A program made the translations under genes and the position numbers. Source: Hungatella sp. UBA3048 (lineage in GTDB: Bacteria; Bacillota; Clostridia; Lachnospirales; Lachnospiraceae). From it: a stretch of DNA of 64,000 nucleotides. Positions 1-6,887 of the stretch are shown here, piece by piece. The stretch covers positions 83,665 through 147,664 of the forward strand of contig DFCS01000042.1 of NCBI GenBank assembly GCA_002367105.1, read 5' to 3'. The first letter of the stretch is position 1. The number at the start of each line of letters is the position of its first letter. The notes beneath the pieces are model-generated. The model was not told the origin of the DNA. It was given only the letters and a program-made list of their open reading frames with translations, and ran no database searches.

Positions 1-354
1 ATTAAACATATCAAACAGTTCTCCGGAATACTCAAGTTTGCTGACTACATATCCTTCTTTAAGCAGTTTCCCGCTCTGGGTCAAAACGGAGAGCCGCGAG
101 TGCAGCTGCTTAAGTGGACCAGACAGATAATTACTCCGGGTAGGAAGCGTTCCATTCAGCCGCCCTTCCGATAAGTCAATCGCCAGATGGTTCATTTCAT
201 TGATATCCTGAATCAATTGATTGATCTGTCCAATCAGTTTCTGCCATTCCGGCGCAGCGTCATCTGCCTCCACAATTTCGCATTGTTTCCCGGACAGCAG
301 GTTCTCAAATAAATTCTGTATTGTCATAAACATCGCATAATCTTCCTGGTTCAT
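1..354 (-). CDS. N-terminal part of a sensory/signalling protein, cut by window edge
   Basis: An open frame of 118 codons starts at an ATG (352-354) and runs off position 1, so only the N-terminus is visible. It begins MNQEDYAMFMTIQNLF. The stretch PLKQLHSRLSVLT followed by LLKEGYVVSKLEYSGELFD resembles the HAMP-like linker found before GGDEF or histidine-kinase output domains in clostridial sensory proteins. The output domain itself is outside the window, so its type is not known. The gene lies 44 bp downstream of the V4R-domain gene on the same strand and is probably cotranscribed with it, suggesting a sensor/output pair. I infer a diguanylate cyclase or histidine kinase. Confidence 0.55.
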   Translation of the reverse strand, partial: MNQEDYAMFMTIQNLFENLLSGKQCEIVEADDAAPEWQKLIGQINQLIQDINEMNHLAIDLSEGRLNGTLPTRSNYLSGPLKQLHSRLSVLTQSGKLLKEGYVVSKLEYSGELFDMFN

Positions 355-398
355 CCCCTGACTCCTTATCACGACTCATATCTCTACTCCCGCTGCCC

Positions 399-923
399 TT
401 ATCCCAGGCTTTCAGCCGCAAACCGGCAGGTTCGGTCTCCGGTAGACCAGCAATCAATCTCTTTCACATGAAACTGACAGCCGCTGTAGACTTCCAGAAT
501 CCCAGCAATAAAGCCTTCATCATAATCACAAACCGTCTTTCCTGATATAGGAAGGCCGGAACAATCCAGATCCTCTGATACGGTCAGAGTAAATGACAGG
601 GAATCCATATCCACTCGTTCCATACGCAGGATACCAATCTTTAGTTCCATCAGCTTATTCGTTAAGTTTGCGATGAAAAAATCAAAATCACCCGAAAGAT
701 CCAGTACATTTTTTGCCAGTTCTTTGCCCGCCAAGTGCCCGGCAGCCCTAAACAGGCGGCCGGAAGTCTCCTCGTCGTATTCACGGGCCAGGATATCCTT
801 TAAGGTGTATTGCAGCAGACGGTACATAAGCACCGGTACATCAGAGCCCATATTTTTTCTTCCTTCATCAATGTTTCCAAGGGATTTCCAGGTGAACTGA
901 GATGGTTTGCTTTCATAACTCAT
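399..923 (-). CDS. V4R (4-vinyl reductase) domain protein
   Basis: 174-residue soluble protein. The C-terminal half (about residues 110-172) looks like a V4R domain: a GFIAGILEVYSG helix, then conserved cysteines in GCQFHVKEIDCW and GDRTCRF. V4R domains bind small ligands and occur in chlorophyll-synthesis proteins and in sensors of aromatic compounds such as XylR/DmpR; the ligand here is unknown. No membrane segment or DNA-binding motif is visible, so it probably acts as a ligand-binding partner of the signalling protein encoded just downstream. An AAGGAGG ribosome binding site precedes the ATG. Assignment to the V4R family is fairly sure; the sensing role is inference. Confidence 0.7.
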   Translation of the reverse strand: MSYESKPSQFTWKSLGNIDEGRKNMGSDVPVLMYRLLQYTLKDILAREYDEETSGRLFRAAGHLAGKELAKNVLDLSGDFDFFIANLTNKLMELKIGILRMERVDMDSLSFTLTVSEDLDCSGLPISGKTVCDYDEGFIAGILEVYSGCQFHVKEIDCWSTGDRTCRFAAESLG

Positions 924-1242
924 AAAAACTCCTCCTTAATATGTACTGTAAAAATATTATAACAAAGCCCCAGCCGATTCTGCGCAATCGTATACGAGAG
1001 AAAATTCATAACTCTTTACCGGCTTGCTACAGTTGGAGGGTTTTCGATTCATTGGGAGAAATGTATATTCATTTTATTGTACAAGATTTGTTTTAATATT
1101 ATGAACAAGCTGTTTTAAATTGGCTTTTTAATGTCCTAAATAATTCCAAACGGTGTATAACGTCTGTATTTTTGAACCTTTTTGCAGTAAATAAAAAGAA
1201 ACCTATTTTTGACAAATGCCAAAAATAGGTTTCTTTTACGAA
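924..1242. other. Intergenic region without a gene
   Basis: About 320 bp upstream of the V4R gene and downstream of tRNA-Gly. The only structure I recognise is the terminator hairpin at 1195-1236. Open frames crossing this stretch run into the tRNA genes and have no family resemblance. Confidence 0.6.
1195..1236 (-). terminator. Rho-independent terminator of the tRNA-Phe/Gly unit
   Basis: Perfect 16-bp inverted repeat (1195-1210 with 1221-1236) around a 10-nt loop; the 3' arm in the minus direction is U-rich and continues into further Us. It lies 7 bp after tRNA-Gly. Confidence 0.8.
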
Positions 1243-1313
1243 AGCGGGTGATGGGAATCGAACCCACGTATCCAGCTTGGAAGGCTGGTGTTCTACCATT
1301 GAACTACACCCGC
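1243..1313 (-). tRNA. tRNA-Gly (anticodon TCC)
   Basis: 71-nt cloverleaf read on the minus strand: 7-bp acceptor stem starting GCGGGTG, D-arm, anticodon loop CTTCCAA with anticodon TCC, T-loop TTCGATT and discriminator U. No CCA is encoded. It is the second gene of a two-tRNA unit, 43 bp after tRNA-Phe, and is followed directly by a terminator. Confidence 0.95.
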
Positions 1314-1356
1314 ATGGAATTTCTGAAGTTTTTCAAAAGTGCTTCGAAAAGCACAA

Positions 1357-1429
<73 letters not shown>

Positions 1430-1451
1430 ATAACCACTCGCAACACGGATA

Positions 1452-1480
1452 ATTTTACAAGATTTCTCCCCTCTTGTCAA
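1452..1480 (-). promoter_or_regulatory. Sigma-A promoter of the tRNA-Phe/Gly unit
   Basis: On the minus strand TTGACA (1475-1480), a 17-bp spacer and TAAAAT (1452-1457). The start point would fall about 15 nt before tRNA-Phe. Confidence 0.8.
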
Positions 1481-1529
1481 GACAAGTTTTCTAAATTATG
1501 TCAAAAAAATATAATTCTCAGTAAAATCT

Positions 1530-2042
1530 TTAAAACATATCACATGCCTGGTCAAAACTTACGCACCTTGAATATCTGGAATCCCACATTTTCTCATTAT
1601 AATATTTGTAGGATTGTTCCGCCGTCATATACTCATTATCAACAGTTGTATTGCAATAAGCCGGAACAACCATTTCAAATCCATGTTCAAAACCGCACTT
1701 TATTGTTGCATCTATGCAGTAATCGGTTTGCAAACCTGTAATCATGATGGTATTTTCGTTTTTAGATCGTAAGTATTCTAGTAATCCCGTATCCCTAAAT
1801 GCACTATTAACATGTTTATCAAAGATCTTTTCCTCATTCATTGGAGCAAATTGTTCAAATATTTCAAATCCTTTTACGCCCTTAGTCAGCTCAAAACCAT
1901 CATCGTGACGGACATAAATAATCTCTATGCCCTTGGTTCTTGATAAAAGAATTAATTGTTTCATGTTATTTACAAATGTTTCATATTGAAATAGTTCATT
2001 TGTAACAATCATATCCTGTGCATCTACTACCAACAGTACCAT
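1530..2042 (-). CDS. Isochorismatase-like cysteine hydrolase
   Basis: 170-residue soluble protein of the isochorismatase/nicotinamidase superfamily. The expected triad is visible: Asp7 in VVDAQD, Lys76 in DKHVNSAF and Cys109 in TGLQTDYCIDAT. The family hydrolyses amides or vinyl ethers (nicotinamide, N-carbamoyl compounds, isochorismate); the substrate cannot be read from the sequence. The length is normal. It is the last gene after the MBL hydrolase (12-bp gap) and DUF1848 genes, all on the minus strand, so the three probably form an operon. Confidence 0.85.
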   Translation of the reverse strand: MVLLVVDAQDMIVTNELFQYETFVNNMKQLILLSRTKGIEIIYVRHDDGFELTKGVKGFEIFEQFAPMNEEKIFDKHVNSAFRDTGLLEYLRSKNENTIMITGLQTDYCIDATIKCGFEHGFEMVVPAYCNTTVDNEYMTAEQSYKYYNEKMWDSRYSRCVSFDQACDMF

Positions 2043-2054
2043 TTAAATACCCCC

Positions 2055-2936
2055 TTAATCTATTGCGTTCCAGAGAAGCTGTCCATTTTCGAAGATCACA
2101 TCAATTCGGCCGGTATCCTTTAGCCAGGAAAGATAAGAGCGGACAGTGCTGCCGACGAGTACATATTGCTCAAAATTCATGACCAAACCATAGTCATTGA
2201 AAAGCTGTTGTAAAACCTTTTCAAAGATAACCGGCTCTTTACAAATTTCAAGTATTTTATCTGCTATTTCATGTACCTTGTTAATGTTAATCTGAGCAAG
2301 CGGGGCGATATCATCGGATGCTTCTGCGTGGGCAGGGATGAAAATCTTTGCTTTCATGGTCTTTACCATTTCCAAGGAGTTAAGGTAAGCGGACACATCA
2401 TAAATAAACCCGATCTGGTATTTTTCCAGCGTTTCTTTGCTCGACAGGCAGTCTGCCAAATAAACGACGTCATCCATATCTCTAAAACCAACCATATCAA
2501 AAAAATGGCCGGGAAGAGGAATCACACTCATACCCTTTGGCAGAACCTGCTCTGTAAAGTATTCTGCACTGCTTTCCTGGGCCATCAGAAATTTATGCCT
2601 TAAGTCCTTTGGCGGGAACCCTCCATACAGGAAAGACGGCTCAAGGATGGTATGGTTCGTAAAGTCGCATTCAATACCAGGAGCATAAACCTTGCATCCG
2701 GTTTGATTCTGTAAATACTTATTGCCTCCGATATGGTCGGCATTTGAATGGGTATTATAAATTGCTGTCAGCCGCCAGCCATTGGCGTCCAGTATCTGCC
2801 TGACCTTCCGCCCGGCATCCTTGTCACTTCCGCTGTCAATAAGGCATACATCCGTATCGTTAAGCTTAACAATGCCAATCTTTGCCGGGCTTTGAACATA
2901 ATAACTATTTGTGCTGACCTGATTTAACTCATACAT
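2055..2936 (-). CDS. MBL-fold metallo-hydrolase
   Basis: 293 residues from the ATG at 2934-2936, chosen because TGGAGG lies 8 nt upstream; a longer frame extends into the preceding gene but has no ribosome binding site. The metal site THSNADHIGG (a THxHxDH variant with Asn replacing one His) sits in the N-terminal third, with further ligands in LPGHFFDMVG, VYLADCLS and PAHAEA. A C-terminal helical segment of about 70 residues resembles the winged-helix tail of glyoxalase-II/lactamase-B2-type proteins. It is probably a hydrolase of a thioester or phosphoester; the substrate is unknown. Neighbours are isochorismatase-like and DUF1848 genes. Confidence 0.8.
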   Translation of the reverse strand: MYELNQVSTNSYYVQSPAKIGIVKLNDTDVCLIDSGSDKDAGRKVRQILDANGWRLTAIYNTHSNADHIGGNKYLQNQTGCKVYAPGIECDFTNHTILEPSFLYGGFPPKDLRHKFLMAQESSAEYFTEQVLPKGMSVIPLPGHFFDMVGFRDMDDVVYLADCLSSKETLEKYQIGFIYDVSAYLNSLEMVKTMKAKIFIPAHAEASDDIAPLAQININKVHEIADKILEICKEPVIFEKVLQQLFNDYGLVMNFEQYVLVGSTVRSYLSWLKDTGRIDVIFENGQLLWNAID

Positions 2937-2998
2937 TCTGGAAACCTCCAATAGTAGAAATCCTTTTGTAAACTGTAGTTGTAATAATGATAACGATT

Positions 2999-3934
2999 TC
3001 AAAGGAAAGGAAGTGTCGGGTCCTTCCGAACAGACCCGCATTTCCGCTCCGAAATCCTGTCTCCTTCTTCCACCCTTCCGCAAAGCAGCGGGCTATGTTC
3101 ATCGTATAATGTGCGTCTCCTCTTCACTGCCTCCGCACTGTCATTGGCATAGCAATACTTACAGCCGGCCAGGCAGGTGTCATAAGTTCCCACCTCAACG
3201 CTTTCCATGCAGCCACATTCTATTCTTTGATTTTTATCCTTCTTCCGGCATACCGGACCGCCTAATAAGTATTCCGCCATGGCAGGGTCAATGCAGCTTC
3301 CTCGTGAAATCCCGACAGAACTTAAATCAGCTTTTTCTGCACATGTTTCAATCCTGAGTCCGTAAGTACCTGCAATCGAAGCCAATCCTTTGCCCAGCCT
3401 TTTCATCCCTTCTTCATCCAGCTCTTCTACCGGGATTCCCTTCATGTTACGCTCTGTCTTTCCATATTTGTCCAGAAAACTGATCACTACTTTTTCCGCA
3501 GAGCCACATACACCTCTGGCAATTTCTTCAAAGGCCCGCAAATGGTATTCCTCCCTGTAACGGCCGTTAAGAAATATGGGATCATACCGCCAGACCATAC
3601 GACCTTTTCCCACTTTTTCTGCCGTTTCCCGGAAAACATCGATCAAATGCCTTTTATCCGGCAGTCCAGGCTCAATATCATTTCCATATCCCGTCAATGT
3701 AAATTGGATATAAAAAGGGATACTACCAAGCTCCCGGATTCGTTCCATCATAGGCTCCGGATTCTTCGTCCAGAATACCATAAGCTCCACCTGCTCCGGA
3801 GAGAGCACGATCCGGCTGATCTGATGGCTGTTCATGGGATTTTTTACATAAAGGTATCCTTCTTTCAGCCTGTTAAAAAACCAATCCGAATAAAATTGTG
3901 GAATATCAGTCCGCCTGCTGACACTGAGTATCAT
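2999..3934 (-). CDS. DUF1848 family protein (radical-SAM-like)
   Basis: 311 residues. The N-terminal MILSVSRRTDIPQFYSDWF and the internal WTKNPEPM, QFTLTGYG and RYDPIFL motifs are characteristic of DUF1848. Near the C-terminus a cysteine cluster, CLAGCKYCYAN, together with upstream cysteines (SCIDPA, CRKKDKNQRIECGC), suggests an Fe-S cluster of radical-SAM/spore-photoproduct-lyase-like type. The reaction is unknown. The start is supported by GGAG immediately upstream; the stop codon of a gene remnant overlaps that leader. It lies 62 bp upstream of the MBL hydrolase gene. Confidence 0.8.
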   Translation of the reverse strand: MILSVSRRTDIPQFYSDWFFNRLKEGYLYVKNPMNSHQISRIVLSPEQVELMVFWTKNPEPMMERIRELGSIPFYIQFTLTGYGNDIEPGLPDKRHLIDVFRETAEKVGKGRMVWRYDPIFLNGRYREEYHLRAFEEIARGVCGSAEKVVISFLDKYGKTERNMKGIPVEELDEEGMKRLGKGLASIAGTYGLRIETCAEKADLSSVGISRGSCIDPAMAEYLLGGPVCRKKDKNQRIECGCMESVEVGTYDTCLAGCKYCYANDSAEAVKRRRTLYDEHSPLLCGRVEEGDRISERKCGSVRKDPTLPFL

Positions 3935-3939
3935 ATTTC

Positions 3940-4062
3940 TTACTCCTGATTCTTCTTAGTGAAATCATTATAAGCCTTCCATGCGCCCTCTTCAACCTCT
4001 TTAATATTTTTAAGAACTTCAGATATGGCATCTGTCTGGAATAAGTTGGCATAATGTTTTGC
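3940..4062 (-). pseudogene. C-terminal remnant of an unidentified gene
   Basis: A 40-codon open stretch reads AKHYANLFQTDAISEVLKNI, continues with a charged helix and ends ...DFTKKNQE-stop. An in-frame TAG lies just upstream and there is no start codon. The amphipathic protein-like composition and the stop placed right at the ribosome binding site of the DUF1848 gene suggest the 3' end of a gene once cotranscribed with it. I do not recognise the family. Confidence 0.35.
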
Positions 4063-4132
4063 CTATTAACTGGGAATTCTGATATATGAAAGGAAGATGC
4101 TTTCTATCACCAACAACAACTGGAGGATCCTC

Positions 4133-4525
4133 ATGAAAAATGAACCTGTATTTTTAACTGACAAAAATCATAACGTCATTCTGGAAGCCATCTCCGGCAC
4201 TCCCAATGCCGCGCTTCCGGACAGCTTGAAGCCTTTTGAAATATTGGAACCTAATACTTCGGACGGTGCCGCGGAAAAACATGTTCCGGTCATTGAGACG
4301 AAAGGAAATCATGTGACCGTAAAGGTGGGCAGCACGTTCCATCCCATGACCGAGGAACACAGCATTTCCTGGGTCTGCTTACAGACAAAGGCAGGAAGTA
4401 TCATGAGAGTAAGCTTAAGCCCTGACTGTGAACCGGTGGCCTGCTTTACTCTGGAGAACGGCGATTCTCCAAAAGCCGCTTTCGCCTACTGCAATCTTCA
4501 CGGTTTCTGGAAAACAGAGGCGTGA
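4133..4525 (+). CDS. Superoxide reductase (desulfoferrodoxin family, N-terminal Fe site lost)
   Basis: 130 residues starting at the ATG preceded by TGGAGGA; the frame is open further upstream but without support. It reduces superoxide to H2O2 in the cytosol without releasing O2. The catalytic Fe(His)4Cys ligands are all present: His50 (EKHVPVI), His70 and His76 (FHPMTEEHSI), Cys120 and His123 (AYCNLHG). The N-terminal 40 residues align in layout with the desulforedoxin domain of two-iron enzymes but lack all its cysteines (VFLTDKNHNVI where CxxC is expected), matching the class III type known from Treponema. Electrons probably come from rubredoxin-like donors. It is a single gene, convergent with marR. 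Confidence 0.9.
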   Translation: MKNEPVFLTDKNHNVILEAISGTPNAALPDSLKPFEILEPNTSDGAAEKHVPVIETKGNHVTVKVGSTFHPMTEEHSISWVCLQTKAGSIMRVSLSPDCEPVACFTLENGDSPKAAFAYCNLHGFWKTEA

Positions 4526-4579
4526 CGAAAAAAAATTCCTAAAGCAAGCTAAAGGAAAGATGCTTTCTCTTTCCAATAG

Positions 4580-4606
4580 CGCCGCAGGATTCATAATCCT
4601 GCGGCG
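4580..4606. terminator. Strong hairpin between convergent SOR and marR genes
   Basis: 12-bp perfect GC-rich stem (4580-4591 with 4595-4606) and a 3-nt loop, placed between the stops of two convergent genes. U-runs on either side are weak, so it may terminate or protect 3' ends in both directions. Confidence 0.55.
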
Positions 4607-4647
4607 GTTCCTATGCCCTCAATCTTCTTCCTCATAAGCATACAACT

Positions 4648-5235
4648 CTACTCGTTTTTATCACGATAATGGCTGATTTTCCGCCTATGAGAGAATCTTT
4701 CAAGAGCAAGCCTGATTTCTTCATCGCTAAACGAATCAGGAACTTCAACGTCATCTTCAAAGCCATCCATCTCCGCACCATCAAAGCGATATAATTTGAT
4801 GAGTAAATTCCACAATGTTTCCAGCTCTTTCTCGCCAAATCCATTAAAAACATCAGCCATAAAATCAACCGTCATATTGCTGCCGCAATTTACCATTGTT
4901 TCAAGACCTAAATCCGTAAGACGTACATTAACCGCTCTTCGATCCTTCTTGCTTGGGACGACCGCAACCAGGCCCTTCTTTTCAAGGCTTCCAATCAGTT
5001 GCGTAACATTTTGCTTCGTAGCCCCTAATTTATTGGCAATATTGACAATCGTAGTCTCCTCTTCGGGTAAATGAAGCATAGCCAGTACAGTCATGTATTG
5101 CCTGGAAGTCAAAGGAACACAGTATTTGTCTCCTGTCGTCTGAAGTTTATTGGAAACAGAAATCAAGCTGGAATAAACCTGCTGCATTAAATGTAATAGA
5201 TGCAATTCCTTATTATAGTCCACTGCTGAAACCAT
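4648..5235 (-). CDS. MarR family transcriptional regulator
   Basis: 195 residues, longer than a usual MarR (about 145) because of an acidic C-terminal tail. The winged helix-turn-helix is seen as TIVNIANKLGATKQNVTQLI followed by the wing SLEKKGLVAVVPSKKDRRAV (about residues 60-108), including the typical DRR of the wing. It is the second gene after the thioesterase (67-bp gap). MarR proteins bind near-palindromic sites and release them on binding a small, often aromatic or acidic ligand; two matching near-palindromes lie upstream of the thioesterase gene, suggesting autoregulation of the pair. The ligand is unknown. Confidence 0.9.
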   Translation of the reverse strand: MVSAVDYNKELHLLHLMQQVYSSLISVSNKLQTTGDKYCVPLTSRQYMTVLAMLHLPEEETTIVNIANKLGATKQNVTQLIGSLEKKGLVAVVPSKKDRRAVNVRLTDLGLETMVNCGSNMTVDFMADVFNGFGEKELETLWNLLIKLYRFDGAEMDGFEDDVEVPDSFSDEEIRLALERFSHRRKISHYRDKNE

Positions 5236-5302
5236 CCTTATCGAAAATTCTAATGTATCGTCAATTTATTGCCTTTTAGTATACAACGATTTGAATCATT
5301 TA

Positions 5303-6589
5303 TCAACGTTCATACCGATTCTTAAAAAACTTAATAGTTTCCTGAAACGAATCATACTGTCCCTTTGCATTTCCCTCCACCGTTCCGCCAGAAGTAAATA
5401 TGCCGCCGTTCATGGGCATTTCGAGGGTGAAGCTGATCGGAATCACAAAGGGAACCGGCATAGGATGCCCCATGCTTTCATAGGACAAGAGCCTTACAGA
5501 GTGTTTGTAATTATGGCGCTTCAGAACCTGCACTATATCTGTACAGGCGTCGTAACTGTTCCAGATATTATCATTTTCACCGCAGATCAGTAAAATGTCG
5601 GCTTCAGAATTCTCTATTTTTATTCTGGCCTCTTCTTTGTTGCCTGCTCTTTCAATGCTTTTTATATAAGTACTGGCAAATCCAAACGGCATTCCTTCCC
5701 TGATGGCCTTTTTCTGATCTTCAAAAAAGATGTTATTATCTACTTTAATGAATGGAATGGATTTTCCCTGACAGGACCAGGAAGAAACATCTTTGCCGCT
5801 CATCAGTCCGTCTAACGCCTGAAAGCAGTAAGCATGCGGCTCCACTGCAGCTACTTTCTTAATCTGAGGATAATACGATGCGAGCAAAAGTGCTAATTCG
5901 CCGCCTTTCGATATACCATGGAGGTAAATTTCTTTCGCTTTGGTTATTTCATTGCCAGCCAGCCAACGGAATATTTTCTCGAAGTATTCCAGATGAACTT
6001 CTTCTAATTTTTCCGGCAGCCCTTCGGCGCCGAAATAAGGTACAATCAGAACATTGAATCCTCTCGATGCAAGCGGACCAGCTATTAAGGCCAGGCCTTC
6101 CATCTGTCCATCGGATCCGCCGAGCATCAAAATCGTTTTGTCACAGGAATTTTCCTGATAGAATAGTCGCCCTGTAAAACTGTCGATGATTGGTTTTATC
6201 ATAAGATTTTTTGCCTTAAAATTTCTAACAAGCTGGATTTCTTTCTGTTCTGAAGAAGTTTCCAACAACAAATTCATGAGGATCGGATTTTCTATGCTTA
6301 TGTTTTCTGCTATATTTTTCCCGGCCGGCTTTGACTTTCTCAAAGAATAGATGAGGCCCATACTGTCCGCAGCTCTGTAGGTGCCCTCTACAGGTTCAGC
6401 TTGATCAAAATCAACTTCACCTGTATCGTTCACTTCAAAGACCGCATAAGATGAAAATTCCTCCCCGCTGCACCACGGAAGTTCCATCTTCATGTCCGCC
6501 CTTAACCGGCTGTTCGGAGCTAAACCGGAAACCTTGATACATACTCTTTCGTCTACAAATGCCTCTTGCTGCTCAATGGTAATCTTCAT
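5303..6589 (-). CDS. Acyl-CoA thioesterase / BAAT-family alpha/beta hydrolase
   Basis: About 428 residues. The start is the second of two close ATGs because AAGGAG is about 8 nt upstream of it and only 2 nt from the first (6593-6595). The N-terminal half is an acyl-CoA thioester hydrolase/BAAT beta-sandwich domain (VDERVCIKVSGLAP, then a GTYRAADSMGLIYSL segment); the C-terminal half is an alpha/beta hydrolase with nucleophile elbow HGISKGGELALL, then acid GENDNIW and His in ESMGHPM. The nucleophile is Ser, as in thioesterases, not the Cys of liver bile-acid conjugating enzyme. Probable role: hydrolysis or transfer of an acyl-CoA of unknown acyl group. It is followed by a MarR regulator gene. 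Confidence 0.8.
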   Translation of the reverse strand: MKITIEQQEAFVDERVCIKVSGLAPNSRLRADMKMELPWCSGEEFSSYAVFEVNDTGEVDFDQAEPVEGTYRAADSMGLIYSLRKSKPAGKNIAENISIENPILMNLLLETSSEQKEIQLVRNFKAKNLMIKPIIDSFTGRLFYQENSCDKTILMLGGSDGQMEGLALIAGPLASRGFNVLIVPYFGAEGLPEKLEEVHLEYFEKIFRWLAGNEITKAKEIYLHGISKGGELALLLASYYPQIKKVAAVEPHAYCFQALDGLMSGKDVSSWSCQGKSIPFIKVDNNIFFEDQKKAIREGMPFGFASTYIKSIERAGNKEEARIKIENSEADILLICGENDNIWNSYDACTDIVQVLKRHNYKHSVRLLSYESMGHPMPVPFVIPISFTLEMPMNGGIFTSGGTVEGNAKGQYDSFQETIKFFKNRYER

Positions 6590-6607
6590 GATCATCTCTC
6601 CTTATTA

Positions 6608-6633
6608 GGCGGGAAAGTCTTAGACCTCCCGCC
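6608..6633 (-). other. Hairpin in the leader of the thioesterase-marR unit
   Basis: 7-bp inverted repeat GGCGGGA/TCCCGCC just upstream of the ribosome binding site. It has no U-run, so it is not a terminator; it may stabilise the mRNA or modulate translation. Confidence 0.4.
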
Positions 6634-6641
6634 TCTAATAA

Positions 6642-6706
6642 TAGTCAATATATTTACTATATGTTAGTATAATCCAAGTCTTTATAATAATCAATATATT
6701 GACTAT
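6642..6706 (-). promoter_or_regulatory. Two near-identical palindromes, probable MarR operators
   Basis: Two 18-bp sites, at about 6642-6659 and 6689-6706, match the palindrome TAGTCAATATATTGACTA with one mismatch each and are 47 bp apart. They lie in the promoter region of the thioesterase-marR unit. MarR regulators typically bind such AT-rich palindromes; that this MarR binds here is inference. Confidence 0.65.
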
Positions 6707-6887
6707 ATTTTTTTATCACAATAATTCAAGACGGGGCAAGTAGTATAATGAAGATTTTATTTTCTATAAAACAAATCCTCCAATAAAGATTATTTACAAT
6801 TTATTGATAATCGTTAGGCATAAAGCTCAACAACTATCCTTTTTGTAAACACCCCTATTGGAGGATCGTTAACCAGAATTAATTTTT

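Noticed and set aside
2937..3083. N-terminal extension of the MBL hydrolase
   Set aside because: The extension overlaps the DUF1848 gene, reads as low-complexity non-family sequence and lacks a ribosome binding site; TGGAGG supports the ATG at 2936.
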